64,000 bases of DNA from Cylindrotheca closterium (Eukaryota; Bacillariophyta; Bacillariophyceae; Bacillariales; Bacillariaceae): contig CAKOGP040002103.1 of the NCBI GenBank assembly GCA_933822405.4, positions 29,617-93,616 of the forward strand, written 5' to 3'. Made by a program: the position numbers and the translations under genes. Shown piece after piece: positions 43,470 through 53,038 of the stretch. How positions within the stretch are numbered: position 1 is the first letter of the stretch; every line of letters begins with the position of its first letter. The notes under the pieces are model-generated. The model was not told the origin of the DNA, ran no database searches, and saw only the letters and a list, made by a program, of their open reading frames with translations.

Positions 43470-44858
43470 ATGGAGGTAACTGAGTACCGATTTCAAGGCA
43501 ATGAGGGAGAAGTAGTACCAGAACGTGTTCAGAAGTTGACCTTCCATCCATGGATTCGGTTTTTGCCTGACGACTTGTGCACCAACCGTACGCATTTGCG
43601 AGAAGTAACTCTGCCCCAAGGATTGATCAAGATTGGTCGTGATGCCTTTAGCGATTGTACAAGCTTATTTGCAATCAAGATCTGTGGCGCTGTTGAATAT
43701 ATTGAGAATTATGCATTCATGGCCTGCGAAGGCCTTGTGAAAATAGAGTTTGAATCATCATCATCTTCCGCCCATCGTCTGACCATTGGCGAATTTGCTT
43801 TCCATTCTTGCCTTGCGCTAGAAAGGATCAAGCTCCCTTCGTCTGTAAACACGATTGCAAATTCTGGCTTTGAGAGCTGCCTTGTGCTGTTGGAAGCTGA
43901 TCTATCAGCAACATCCATCACGAAGATTTCCCGAGAGGTGTTCGCTCATTGTCACAACCTGCAAAATGTGAGCCTTCCAAACTCATTGGAACGTATTTGT
44001 TACAATGGATTCTATGACTGTGGTTGCTTGGTAACAGTGATAGTTCCCCTAGGTTCCCAATCTATCAAGATTGAAGATGCAGCCTTCGACGACTGTTCTT
44101 CGCTTGCAAATATTGTGCTTCCGAAAGGGTCCAAAGCACAAACTGATTCTTTTGATTACTGCGCACTTTTGCAAAATCGCTTTGGTGAGGAAGCAGATAG
44201 TATAGTCGACGGTCTGGTAGCCCGTTTCGATGGTTTTCCTGTGCATAGACTGTGTTACGATCATTCCTCTGTCACTGCCCAAGAACTTGGTCAGTGTATT
44301 GAGAGGTCAAAGGACGAGGGGTCACCGCTCGTGGATGAGTTCGGTATGACTCCGTTCCACGTTCTCTTTACGACTGTCGGATCAAGGCAAGATCTGCTTG
44401 AAGTTCTTCTTGAGAAGTATCCATACAATGCTCTCGGTTGGAGAGATGCGAACGACAAGCTAGCAAGTGAGTACTTCTTGGTGAGCAAAACCTGGACTCG
44501 AGAAAACGAGATTTTGCTGCAGATAATCCTGCAAAGGGGAATAGTGGACCCAATTGTCCGTTGGGGTGCTCCTTCTTGGAGAAGAGCCATGCAAAACAAG
44601 GTGCAAGATATACTTTCTCACGAGGTCAGCAAGGAACAAAGGGCATCTTTGTGCACTGCGGCGTATTCTGCCTTTGCAAAGTACGAAGGCATGGAAGCCA
44701 CGTCGATCTTGGAGATGGCCTTGTGGAAAGCGCAACTCAAGGGTGGATTGAACAATGCTACGCCTCAGCAACAAGCGCTTGAACGGGAAGAGTGCCGGTG
44801 TGTTTGTGGATCGGACGGTGTGATTCCGAGTGTTACAATGTTTTTGGGGATATCTTAA
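43470..44858 (+). CDS. BspA-like LRR_5 protein, tandem copy 2
   Basis: 462 aa from ATG 43470, single exon. It begins with a family-specific N-terminus (Y-R-F-Q-G-N-E-G-E-V-V-P). About six LRR_5 repeats follow at residues 45-235, then L-L-Q-N-R-F-G-E-E-A-D and a linker (F-P-V-H-R-L-C-Y-D-H). The ankyrin-like region (F-G-M-T-P-F-H-V-L-F-T-T) lies at about 285-340. The terminal signature is L-E-M-A-L-W-K ... C-R-C-V-C-G-S-D-G-V-I-P. No signal peptide. The C-terminal third is about 98 percent identical in DNA to copy 3, while the LRR part differs more. Confidence 0.9.
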   Translation: MEVTEYRFQGNEGEVVPERVQKLTFHPWIRFLPDDLCTNRTHLREVTLPQGLIKIGRDAFSDCTSLFAIKICGAVEYIENYAFMACEGLVKIEFESSSSSAHRLTIGEFAFHSCLALERIKLPSSVNTIANSGFESCLVLLEADLSATSITKISREVFAHCHNLQNVSLPNSLERICYNGFYDCGCLVTVIVPLGSQSIKIEDAAFDDCSSLANIVLPKGSKAQTDSFDYCALLQNRFGEEADSIVDGLVARFDGFPVHRLCYDHSSVTAQELGQCIERSKDEGSPLVDEFGMTPFHVLFTTVGSRQDLLEVLLEKYPYNALGWRDANDKLASEYFLVSKTWTRENEILLQIILQRGIVDPIVRWGAPSWRRAMQNKVQDILSHEVSKEQRASLCTAAYSAFAKYEGMEATSILEMALWKAQLKGGLNNATPQQQALEREECRCVCGSDGVIPSVTMFLGIS

Positions 44859-45018
44859 GAACAACAATATAACCCTAGCATATCTAGCTAACGATTTTAT
44901 TGATCACTAACTACATTGACATCTGCATTCTTCGATACAAGTGACTGATTACAATCCATGTGTACCGGTACCATGTTAAATAGTGGACTAGAAAAGGCCC
45001 AATATACGGTCCGCCATC

Positions 45019-45137
45019 GGTTCTTGTTTTATGGTGGTGGGCTCTTTAGTGAAATTTTAGCCAATGAGAGTTAGTCGATTCACTAAAGATGAGTCTATTA
45101 TTAGTGGTATGAGCCAATCACAGCTCTCTATCACTAA
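45019..45137 (+). repeat. 119-bp sequence left of the gap
   Basis: Identical base for base to 45148-45266. It ends exactly at the first N, which suggests it is the end of one contig and the same DNA as the start of the next. Confidence 0.95.
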
Positions 45138-45147
45138 NNNNNNNNNN
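45138..45147. other. Assembly gap of 10 N
   Basis: Ten consecutive N bases, a placeholder length. Both sides carry the same 119 bp. Confidence 0.98.
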
Positions 45148-45266
45148 GGTTCTTGTTTTATGGTGGTGGGCTCTTTAGTGAAATTTTAGCCAATGAGAGT
45201 TAGTCGATTCACTAAAGATGAGTCTATTATTAGTGGTATGAGCCAATCACAGCTCTCTATCACTAA
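45148..45266 (+). repeat. 119-bp sequence right of the gap
   Basis: Starts at the first base after the gap and matches 45019-45137 exactly. Within and just after it are internal inverted words (AGAGTTAGTCGA and, at about 45272-45287, its complement in TTCGACTAACTCT), compatible with a small fold-back or MITE-like element. Confidence 0.9.
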
Positions 45267-46753
45267 TGATGGATTCGACTAACTCTGTTCCACACTAAAT
45301 TAGTACTCTCCACAGACTTCAAATGATGTTAGGGGGGATGTTAGGTCCAAGCTCCATACGGCCCTAGCAGTTTCCCTTTGTCTTATCAAACGACTAAAGA
45401 CCTTGTCTTAAGGACCAACCTTATCCCTCGATGATGAGGAAGCGCTGTAGATCCCCTAGGATGACTTTGAGCTGCCCTGAAGAATGGGATAGTAGGTTGG
45501 CAACTGAAATTGACTGGTACTACATGAGGTAATAGATAGATCCAACGATAGGAACTGATTTTTCAATCTTACAGATAGAGCACTACTATGTATTGTCGAG
45601 TATTGTTCAGACTTCTCTGATGGCAGAGTGAAATCAACTGCTGATACCGGTATAGGTAGGTAATACTACTAGTACTAGTACTTGGTAGTAGTCTCTTCAC
45701 CTTTGGAATCAAGTCATTGTCTCAAACTGGTGCAAAAAGGTTGATTGTATTGCCATCAGAGTAGAATATACAATACCCGAATCTGAAAGCATCATCTATG
45801 ACTATACTGTATTCGACTTTCCTATCGCGGCTTTGGCAAGCAAGGAACCATGCACTGTTTTTATCTATGTTTTCGCCTGTGAATCTTACTCAAAATCGGT
45901 TGATTATTGCATGCCTTCAATTGTGGGACACGTATTTACTCCCTTTGCGATGAAATCGGGCTTTGTGGTGGCCCTTACTCATCTTGCTTGGTTCCCAAAA
46001 TGTTGAGTCCATTGAGGACCCGCCGATTATCTACCGAATCCACTACTGGCTGATTCTCGCAAGTCTCGCATAAGTAAGCGTTTCAATAGTACCATAGCAA
46101 TAGTATCAGCTGCTAGAGTCGAGCAGTATTCATGCCTTCATTCACCTTGCTTCCAAATGGTTTGTTGTCGACACAAGATCGGGCTGCCGTCTTCACACTG
46201 ACATCACTTTGTTCATGCTTCCAATCTTGAAGTATTCGAGACACCAATAATTGCGGTGCGATGAGCCTCCGAGTTTTGATTTAATCTGCGATATGAAGGG
46301 ATGTAAGATAGTGTTATTCGCTTAGAGGTGCTTGGACATCATTTCAATACTGCTGTAGGCGGTTCCGACGCATCGATCATCACATCAAACATTCATGGAT
46401 TGTTACCTCGTTCTAAATCTGTCTAAATCCTGGCTAACGCCAGGATCATAGCGTATGTCATCTTGCGACGCCATGCGTGAAACCAGCACTGTGTTGTATA
46501 GCCCCTTCATTGCAATCCTATTGCTTTCTCCTCTTTTCTTCTCTCTTCGTTTTTTCTTTCCTTTTCCTTTTTTCTTCCTCTCTCCCCTTCTTTTCTCCCC
46601 GGGGGATCTAGTATAAACTGCTCCACCAGCATAAAATAAAAACCCTGCCATCTCATTTTTAAGATATTTCACATCAACCTATACCGGTACCTATGACTTC
46701 TCGTTCATTTTATGTGAGAAAGGTGTGCCCAAACTGTTAGTGTATATTAAGAG

Positions 46754-48157
46754 ATGGAGATAAACGAGTACCAATATCAAGGCAACGAGGGAGAAGTAGT
46801 ACCAGAACGTGTTCAAAACTTGACCTTCAATCCATGGATTCAGGTTTTGCCTGATGACTTGTGCACCGGCCGTACGCATCTGCGAGAAGTAACTCTGCCC
46901 CAAGGATTGATCAAGATTGGCCATGATGCTTTTGGCGCTTGTACAAGATTATTTGCAATCAAGATCTGTGGTGCGGTTGAATCTATTGAGGGTCATGCCT
47001 TTCGGTATTGCGAGGACATGACAAAACTTGAGTTTGAATTTGCATCGTCTTCCGCCCATCGCCTGACAATTGGCGAATATGCTTTCCATTCTTGCCTTGC
47101 GCTCGAAAGGATCAAGTTCCCTTCGTCTGTAAATGCGATTGGAAAATCTGGTTTTGAGAGCTGCCTCGGCCTCTTAGAAGCTGATCTATCAGCAACATCC
47201 ATTACGGAGATTCCCCCAGAGGTGTTTGCTCATTGTCACAACCTGCAAAATGTGAGCCTGCCAAACTCTTTGGAGCGTATTTGCCGCGATGGGTTCTATG
47301 ACTGTATTTCTCTGATTTCAGTGAATATGCCCCTGAATTCGCAATCGATCAAGATTGAAGATGAAGCCTTTGATCACTGTCGTTCGCTTGCAAACATTGT
47401 GCTTCCGAAAGGGTCTAAAGCACACACTGATTCTTTTGACAACTGCGCACTTTTGCAAAATCGCTTTGGTGAGGAAGCAAATGCTATTGTCCCCGGTTTG
47501 GTAGGCCGTTTTGACGGTTTTTCGGTTCATGGGCTGTGTTACGACCATTCCTCTGTCACTGCCCAAGAACTTGGTCAGTGTGCACAGAGGACGAAGGACG
47601 AGGAGTCACCGCTCGTGGATGAGTTCGGTATGACTCCGTTCCACGTTCTCTTTACGACTATCGGACCAAGGCAAGATCTGCTTGAAATTCTTCTTGAGAA
47701 GTATCCATACAATGCTCTCGGTTGGAGAGATGCGAACGACAAGCTAGCAAGTGAGTACTTGGTGAGCAAAACCTGGACTCGAGAAAACGAGATTTTGCTG
47801 CAGATGATCCTGCAAAGGGGGGTTGTGGGCCCACTTGTCCGTTGGGGTGCTACATCCTGGACAGAAGCAATCCAGAACAAGGTTCAACATATACTTTCTG
47901 ATGAGGTCAGCAAGGAACAAAGGGCATATTTGTGCACTGCGGCGTATTCTGCCTTTGCAAAGTACGAAGGCATGGAAGCCACATCGATCTTGGAGATGGC
48001 CTTGTGGAAAGCGCAACTCAAGGGTGGATTGAACAATGCTACGCCTCAGCAACAAGCGCTTGAACGGGAAGAGTGCCGGTGCGTTTGTGGATCGGACGGT
48101 GTGATTCCGAGTGTTACAATGTTTTTGGGGATATCTCGAGAACAACAAAAACGGTAA
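46754..48157 (+). CDS. BspA-like LRR_5 protein, tandem copy 3
   Basis: 467 aa from ATG 46754, with the same architecture as copy 2: N-terminal Y-Q-Y-Q-G-N-E-G-E, LRR_5 repeats, ankyrin-like F-G-M-T-P-F-H-V-L, and terminal W-K-A-Q-L-K-G and C-R-C-V-C-G-S-D. It differs from copy 2 by one codon deletion (E-Y-L-V versus E-Y-F-L-V) and a five-residue longer tail. The stop is 28 bp from the 3' end of the convergent membrane LRR gene. A TACCGGTA lies about 70 bp upstream of the start. Confidence 0.9.
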   Translation: MEINEYQYQGNEGEVVPERVQNLTFNPWIQVLPDDLCTGRTHLREVTLPQGLIKIGHDAFGACTRLFAIKICGAVESIEGHAFRYCEDMTKLEFEFASSSAHRLTIGEYAFHSCLALERIKFPSSVNAIGKSGFESCLGLLEADLSATSITEIPPEVFAHCHNLQNVSLPNSLERICRDGFYDCISLISVNMPLNSQSIKIEDEAFDHCRSLANIVLPKGSKAHTDSFDNCALLQNRFGEEANAIVPGLVGRFDGFSVHGLCYDHSSVTAQELGQCAQRTKDEESPLVDEFGMTPFHVLFTTIGPRQDLLEILLEKYPYNALGWRDANDKLASEYLVSKTWTRENEILLQMILQRGVVGPLVRWGATSWTEAIQNKVQHILSDEVSKEQRAYLCTAAYSAFAKYEGMEATSILEMALWKAQLKGGLNNATPQQQALEREECRCVCGSDGVIPSVTMFLGISREQQKR

Positions 48158-48185
48158 CATATCTAGCTAACGATTTTATTGATCA

Positions 48186-50375
48186 CTAACTACATTGACA
48201 TCTGCATTCTTCGATACAAGTGACTGCATTGCAATCCACTATCACCCAAAAGAATGTCTTGGTGTTTCGCATCTCGCACACTTGCCGTGGCATCGCTCCA
48301 GTTAGACGGTTGTCTTGGACCAAAAGAGTGGTGAGGGCGGCAAGGTCTCCAAATTCACTCGGTATCGTTCCCGTCAGCCTGTTTTCATTTACCAAGAACG
48401 AAGCTGCAAAGCGATGTGGAATAATGAGGAACAATGTGAAATACAAAGGCAAGGGCATCATTCGTTAAGTAGTCAGTCCATCAAAGGAATGCTCACCTAA
48501 ATTAGGAAGATTGCCCAACACGGTCGGGAGGGATCCTCCGATTTGATTAGAGCTCATGTCAATGAGTCTCAATTCATCCATGGACTGCAAAAGAGTTGGA
48601 ATCGTTCCGCTCAATTGGTTCCGCCCAAGCGCAAGATTTTCTGTGTTTGGAAGAAATTTTGAGTTACCAGAAGAATCAAAAGAGGAACGAGTAAGGTCAT
48701 CAAGCACCTACCTAGAATTTCCATACCGCTGATTTCACCAGGAATCGAACCGCTGAGTTGATTGACTTGAAGGTAAAAGCGTTCTAAAGGAACAAGAAGC
48801 ATGAATCATTTGTGAGCATAGGATCGTGCTGCGATGGCGAGATGGACTGAATCAATCAAAAATCAATTAATCCATGCATACGTACTTAGGTTCGAGAGCT
48901 TGCCATAGGAAGCTGGGATAGTTCCTTCTAGCATTCCGTCGTTCAGGTACAAGAATTCTGCACGAAAGAAGAAAGTGTCAGCCGATTTTGGTTTTCTAAA
49001 TTCAACTTTCAATTTCGCTCATACACTTACCAAGAGAATTGGAAAGCAATGTCAATTCATCGGGCAGCGTGCCCCTCAAGCCATTGTTTCGCAAGTGAAG
49101 ACTAGACACCAACCCATCGTCGTTGCAAACAGAAGTGTAAGGATCAGCAGTGTGCCATTCACATTCGTCATGATTCGTCAACCACTTGTCTTGAGTTCTC
49201 CATTCTTCACCATTCGTACTGTAATATAGAACGGCCATTGCCCATCTCTGAATCAATTTTTCCGTCACAAAGAAGGCATCCATGGAATCGTCCGAAGTCA
49301 ACCAAGCGAGTGCTCGGGATTGGGCCGAAGAGGGATCGTCAATTGCAGTAATGGCTTCGGGAAATGCTTGCAAGACAGTCTCTCTTAATGATGTTGCTGT
49401 CAGACGAGTGGGTGCCACGGTTGGGACCCACTTGGATGGAGCAGGTGTCTCTTGGGATAGCCGAATCCCCGGAGAACTGGACGGTAGTCGAATCATGGTC
49501 GGCAACTGAGGCGAAAGGGTCGTCGGACTTGGCACCAGAGCCGCCCTGGCTTGGTTGGCCTCGGAAGATCGGATAATCACATAGATGGAGAGGATTGAAA
49601 AGATGATGAGCATGGCGACGGACGTATGTATCAGCCGTCGAAAGACATTTTCCTCTTCAAAGGCCCGTCGGAAGATACCACAGCACCTCTCGTCTATTGG
49701 AGCCGCCATAAGGGCGGTACTTTCACTGTTGGATGCTTCCGTCTTAGGCGTCATAGTATGAATGGCTTCATTTCGTTTGGCATACTGCTCTTCTTCTTGT
49801 TTGGTGCGTTGTGGAGTCCTTGGTGGCTCATTTTTGTATTGTGTCTTTTGGTGAACAATACGATTGCTCCTGTGCTGCTGATGCTTCAGATGACTGTTTT
49901 GGTGATTTTTCTGTTTGTTACGATGCTTTCTGTCATGGCTATCCTGATCATTCTGCTGGTCGAAATAAGTTTGCAGATCTCGTTTCTCTTGAGAGTTATC
50001 GTGCTTCTTTTGCTTTTGGTTTGGCTTTGGCTTTTGTTCGATGGACTCAGACGTGTTATTAGGATCAATTTTGGATTCTTGCCCCTCAATACTTGATTCT
50101 TGCTGGAGATAACTGTCATCACCGTAAGGGTCCGAAAAACCCATTGCATATTTTAACGAGTTGCTGATGTCACTAAAGGTGCTCAAACTGAAGACAGAAC
50201 CATCACTTTTGGTTGTATCTCCAACCGCTTCAGAATGGGTTCCGGGTTGTTGAGGCTCTCCCCTCGCGTACAGTGCTTCTGCTTGCTCACTCCATACCGC
50301 TGGATTGGCAAAGATGCTGACCTCACTTTCTCTATTAGCATATTTTTTCTTGGCTTCCTTTGGATCTTCGTCCAT
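48186..50375 (-). CDS. Membrane-anchored plant-type LRR protein, five exons
   Basis: Exons are 50375-49031, 48957-48886, 48783-48712, 48640-48497 and 48403-48186, all joined in phase 1. The introns are 73, 102, 71 and 93 nt; the product is 616 aa. The first 245 residues are polar and Gln/Lys/Asn-rich. A transmembrane helix at about 250-270 follows a Cys-Cys, with a Pro/Ser/Thr stem after it. An LRR N-cap (E-C-E-W-H ... S-V-C-N-D-D-G) precedes about seven LRRs. Exons 2-4 are 72, 72 and 144 bp, exactly one, one and two 24-residue repeats. It ends in a Cys-rich cap (D-C-N-A-V-T-C ... C-R-C-Q-C). Orientation suggests a type II protein with extracellular LRRs and no kinase. Confidence 0.88.
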
Positions 50376-50727
50376 GACTGCCTCTATTTGATTGAGAAGA
50401 TACGTTAGTGAGAATGAAGTAACCAAGACTGCCAATTTTTCAGAAAGAAAAAATCATGCTGAAAATCCTGTCACTCTCCAAATCTTGGATCGTATACCTC
50501 TCAGCGAATCAGAGCGTTCCAAATTTAACGGATCGATATTTTTCGAGTACGTTGATAACTGGCCGCGTGCATGCTGGATTGATGGCAAGGGCTCACAAAG
50601 TACCTTTTCGTCGCACGATGAGGTGCGCATGATTCATTCTAACGACGGTGTCATGCGAACACATCAATTGACTTCTCCCAATCGAATTCCATTTGTACAG
50701 CATTCATTCATACCGGTAGTCAATATC
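50376..50727. promoter_or_regulatory. Divergent promoter between membrane LRR gene and FTR gene
   Basis: About 350 bp. A TACCGGTA at 50711-50718 lies 10 bp before the FTR start codon, so it probably falls in the 5' UTR or core promoter. Confidence 0.4.
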
Positions 50728-51587
50728 ATGATTCGCTCCTATTTACTTGTATTTGTCGCCTTAGCTTCAGGAGTGACAGCTTTTGCTCCTTTGAATGCAA
50801 ATGTTGGTCATTCCCAATCAAGAATCGTCGGCAAGGCAGATGACATTTTGAATTCTAAACATATTGGGCATTCGCGTTCCCAATCCATAATGGTATTGGG
50901 CAATAAGGCAGATGGCATGACGGAAGAAGAGTACGACGCCGCCATTGATAAGGCAACTGGTGCCATGTCCAAGTTCACCAGTACCTATACGAAACGATCC
51001 GAGACTACCTTGTGTACCGATAAGGCAGTGGCCGCGGCAGTCATCAAGGGACTTGCCAAACACAAGGTAGAGCTTGGGAAGCCGCTCTGCCCTTGCCGAT
51101 TTTATGAAAACAAGGAGGAAGAAGCAAAAAAGGTGCGGCAATGCGGCGTCGATTTTTTGGCATTCTGTATTTGCGATTGTTGATTTCTAATTCATTCGTT
51201 GTTGATGATCCTCATATTTTGCATGTCCATTCATTACAATCTTTCGCTATTATTTTTCATGCCAAAAGGGATACTGGAACTGTCCATGTGTCCCCATGCG
51301 GGAAGGTAAGTTCGGCGTACTCTCGGGTGGTTCGTGTAGCTTGATGTTTTGTACTTGCGCTCACAATACCATCGTCTCCTGCTGATACGTAGACAAGATT
51401 TGTCAATGCTGCCTATTTTTGACCCCAGATCACCCGTTTGCAGGAGAAGATCAGGTAAGGAGAAGCTGTCAGAACTTGATTGTGTGTGGAAGGATATTTG
51501 TCTTAATCAGCCGCCAATGTTCGTAATGAATAGGAGATTTCCAAGGAAGAGGTTTTGGAGCTTGCAAGCAAGATCAAGAAAGACTGA
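50728..51587 (+). CDS. ftrB: Ferredoxin-thioredoxin reductase catalytic subunit precursor, four exons
   Basis: Exons are 50728-51132, 51269-51305 (only 37 nt), 51393-51454 and 51534-51587. All introns begin GT and end AG; the product is 185 aa. Residues 1-18 are a signal peptide ending V-T-A, followed by F-A-P, the diatom plastid-import motif. The conserved cluster ligands have canonical spacing: C121-P-C123, C140-P-C142 and C151-Q-C153 (16 and 8 residues apart). The last motif is normally C-H-C; here His is replaced by Gln. This enzyme passes electrons from ferredoxin to thioredoxin through a 4Fe-4S cluster and a disulfide in the plastid. L-F-L-T-P-D-H-P-F-A-G and the helical C-terminus fit the family. 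Confidence 0.92.
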
Positions 51588-52010
51588 GGTGCATGAGGTT
51601 CGTGCATCATCTCTTATCAGGCGAATACATATCATTTCATATGATCGTATTGCATTTGTCTTTGGTAACGACATCTGTCCAAAACCATCAAATTGATATC
51701 GCTGTGACCGAAAAAAGTTCAGTCCTAGTATAAGACGACCTGCTATGATAGTAGAAATAGCAATACAGATTTAGCAATAATGGATATGTCATAATGCTTG
51801 ACGCCGTTTCTGGACGTTTTCACTTTGAGATACTAATGGCAGTACTTGTAGGCATTGAATCTTTGGTGGAATGTGGGGAATGAATGAAAATTATCTTTTT
51901 ATGTTGTTTCTATACTTCGAAAAATGTTGGCTCAATGAACTCAAAACTTGAGCAGCTCGCCTTGGCGGCTCAAAAATGTGCATCAGAACCATGTCTTGTC
52001 AGAAGAAACT
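51588..52010. other. Intergenic, no supported gene
   Basis: About 420 bp downstream of the FTR gene; no coding frame, repeat or structured element is seen. Confidence 0.4.
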
Positions 52011-52388
52011 TTATTCTGAAGGCACGAAGGATATTGTCTTGCTAGAAGAGGAAGCTGTTGTACTTGATACATTCTTCCTCTCTGAAATCATATTGAGACT
52101 TGGACTTGAAGGCCATCGAATGGGCAGCCGTGGTGGCATCGGTGGACATGGAAGGCAATCATCCTTCATGATCTCACGCCTCAAGGGCATGGCTTTGCTT
52201 CCCTTCTTATCAGAACTTTCTGGTGAGTCCAGAGAGGGAAGCCATCGACTTTGTTCCATCGTCGATATCGGAATGCGGGGTTTGGTCTTTTCGACGCAGA
52301 GACAGCCGGAGTCGTCATCATCAAACTGGACAACTTCATTGAAGTGTACTGTGGGCCTAGGGCTGGTGTTGGATGTTCGGGCGGTCAT
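52011..52388 (-). CDS. Small hypothetical protein
   Basis: 125 aa from ATG 52388. It is Ser/Pro-rich and looks disordered, with V-H-F-N-E-V-V-Q-F-D-D-D-D near the N-terminus, P-P-M-P-P-R-L-P-I-R-W and a Ser-rich tail. The sense frame has better coding composition than the overlapping plus-strand frame (51976-52413). The V-x-F-N-E-V-V phrase resembles short linear motifs seen in other disordered diatom proteins, but no domain is assigned. Confidence 0.5.
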   Translation of the reverse strand: MTARTSNTSPRPTVHFNEVVQFDDDDSGCLCVEKTKPRIPISTMEQSRWLPSLDSPESSDKKGSKAMPLRREIMKDDCLPCPPMPPRLPIRWPSSPSLNMISERKNVSSTTASSSSKTISFVPSE

Positions 52389-52816
52389 TTTGTTTCTGTT
52401 TCGAAATTTGTGAACCCATCAGTTTTAGTTTGCTCTTCTTCGCTGGCACCTGTAATAGAAACTTCCACAGAAGGCGACCGGACTCTGAACGTCGGTGCCT
52501 GTACTTAAAGAAAGTTTGGGTCGAAAAATTCCGAAACTTATTCTGATACTTATTGATGCGCTATTTAATTTTCGAAATGCTACCAAATGATGATCTTCAC
52601 CATTCTATCTCATTGCATCCGCGAATGTGATGGCATTTTCTATAAACGACTTTTATCAACAATGTCCTTACGAATTTATGAGAGACATCATGTGAATCTC
52701 AAATTTGGACAAAAGGCTCCTCTCCAGCGGCCCGATCACACTATAAAGGGTAGGTACCTTGGTAGCGGTACCGCTCCTGTCTACGGTACCAGGTACCAGG
52801 GTACTGTGCGTTCTCA

Positions 52817-52899
52817 ATCAGAATATGAAAGTACGTTATTAGCCAGTTTTTATTATTACCGGTACATAATATGTCCTGAAATGAGTCAGATCAGACCTT
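52817..52899 (+). repeat. Diverged 83-bp repeat, copy 1
   Basis: Aligns with 52956-53038. Common blocks are ATCAGAAT.TGAAA, CCAGTTTTTA, TG.CCTGAAATGA/TGGCATGAAATGA and GACCTT. Identity is roughly three quarters by eye. Confidence 0.65.
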
Positions 52900-52955
52900 G
52901 CAAAACAGCTGATCTATATTGTACCGTCCCTCACAAATGTTGGCGGTATTCTAAA

Positions 52956-53038
52956 ATCAGAATGTGAAACTGTGCTTTTTTATCCAGTTTTTAGTACCAC
53001 GTACAGCATGTGGCATGAAATGATTCAGAGAAGACCTT
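52956..53038 (+). repeat. Diverged 83-bp repeat, copy 2
   Basis: Second copy of 52817-52899 in direct orientation, 56 bp downstream of the first copy's end. Confidence 0.65.

Larger units (their letters stand above)
44859..46753. other. Gene-free spacer with scaffold gap and repeats
   Basis: 1.9 kb between LRR_5 copies 2 and 3. It holds TACCGGTA at 44963, 45645 and 46682, a 10-N gap at 45138-45147 flanked by identical 119-bp sequences, short inverted repeats around the gap and a 76-nt polypyrimidine tract at 46525-46600. I see no coding frame that is supported. Confidence 0.6.

Noticed and set aside
45019..45266. Genuine tandem repeat flanking the gap
   Set aside because: Exact identity and exact abutment to the N run at both sides fit an unmerged contig overlap better.
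49626..50096. 156-codon hydrophobic plus-strand ORF
   Set aside because: Exactly antisense to the Gln/Lys/Asn-rich N-terminal region of the membrane LRR gene; its hydrophobicity is a mirror of that codon usage.
51976..52413. 145-codon plus-strand ORF
   Set aside because: Overlaps the minus-strand small protein almost fully; the minus frame has the more credible composition and start. Neither is certain.
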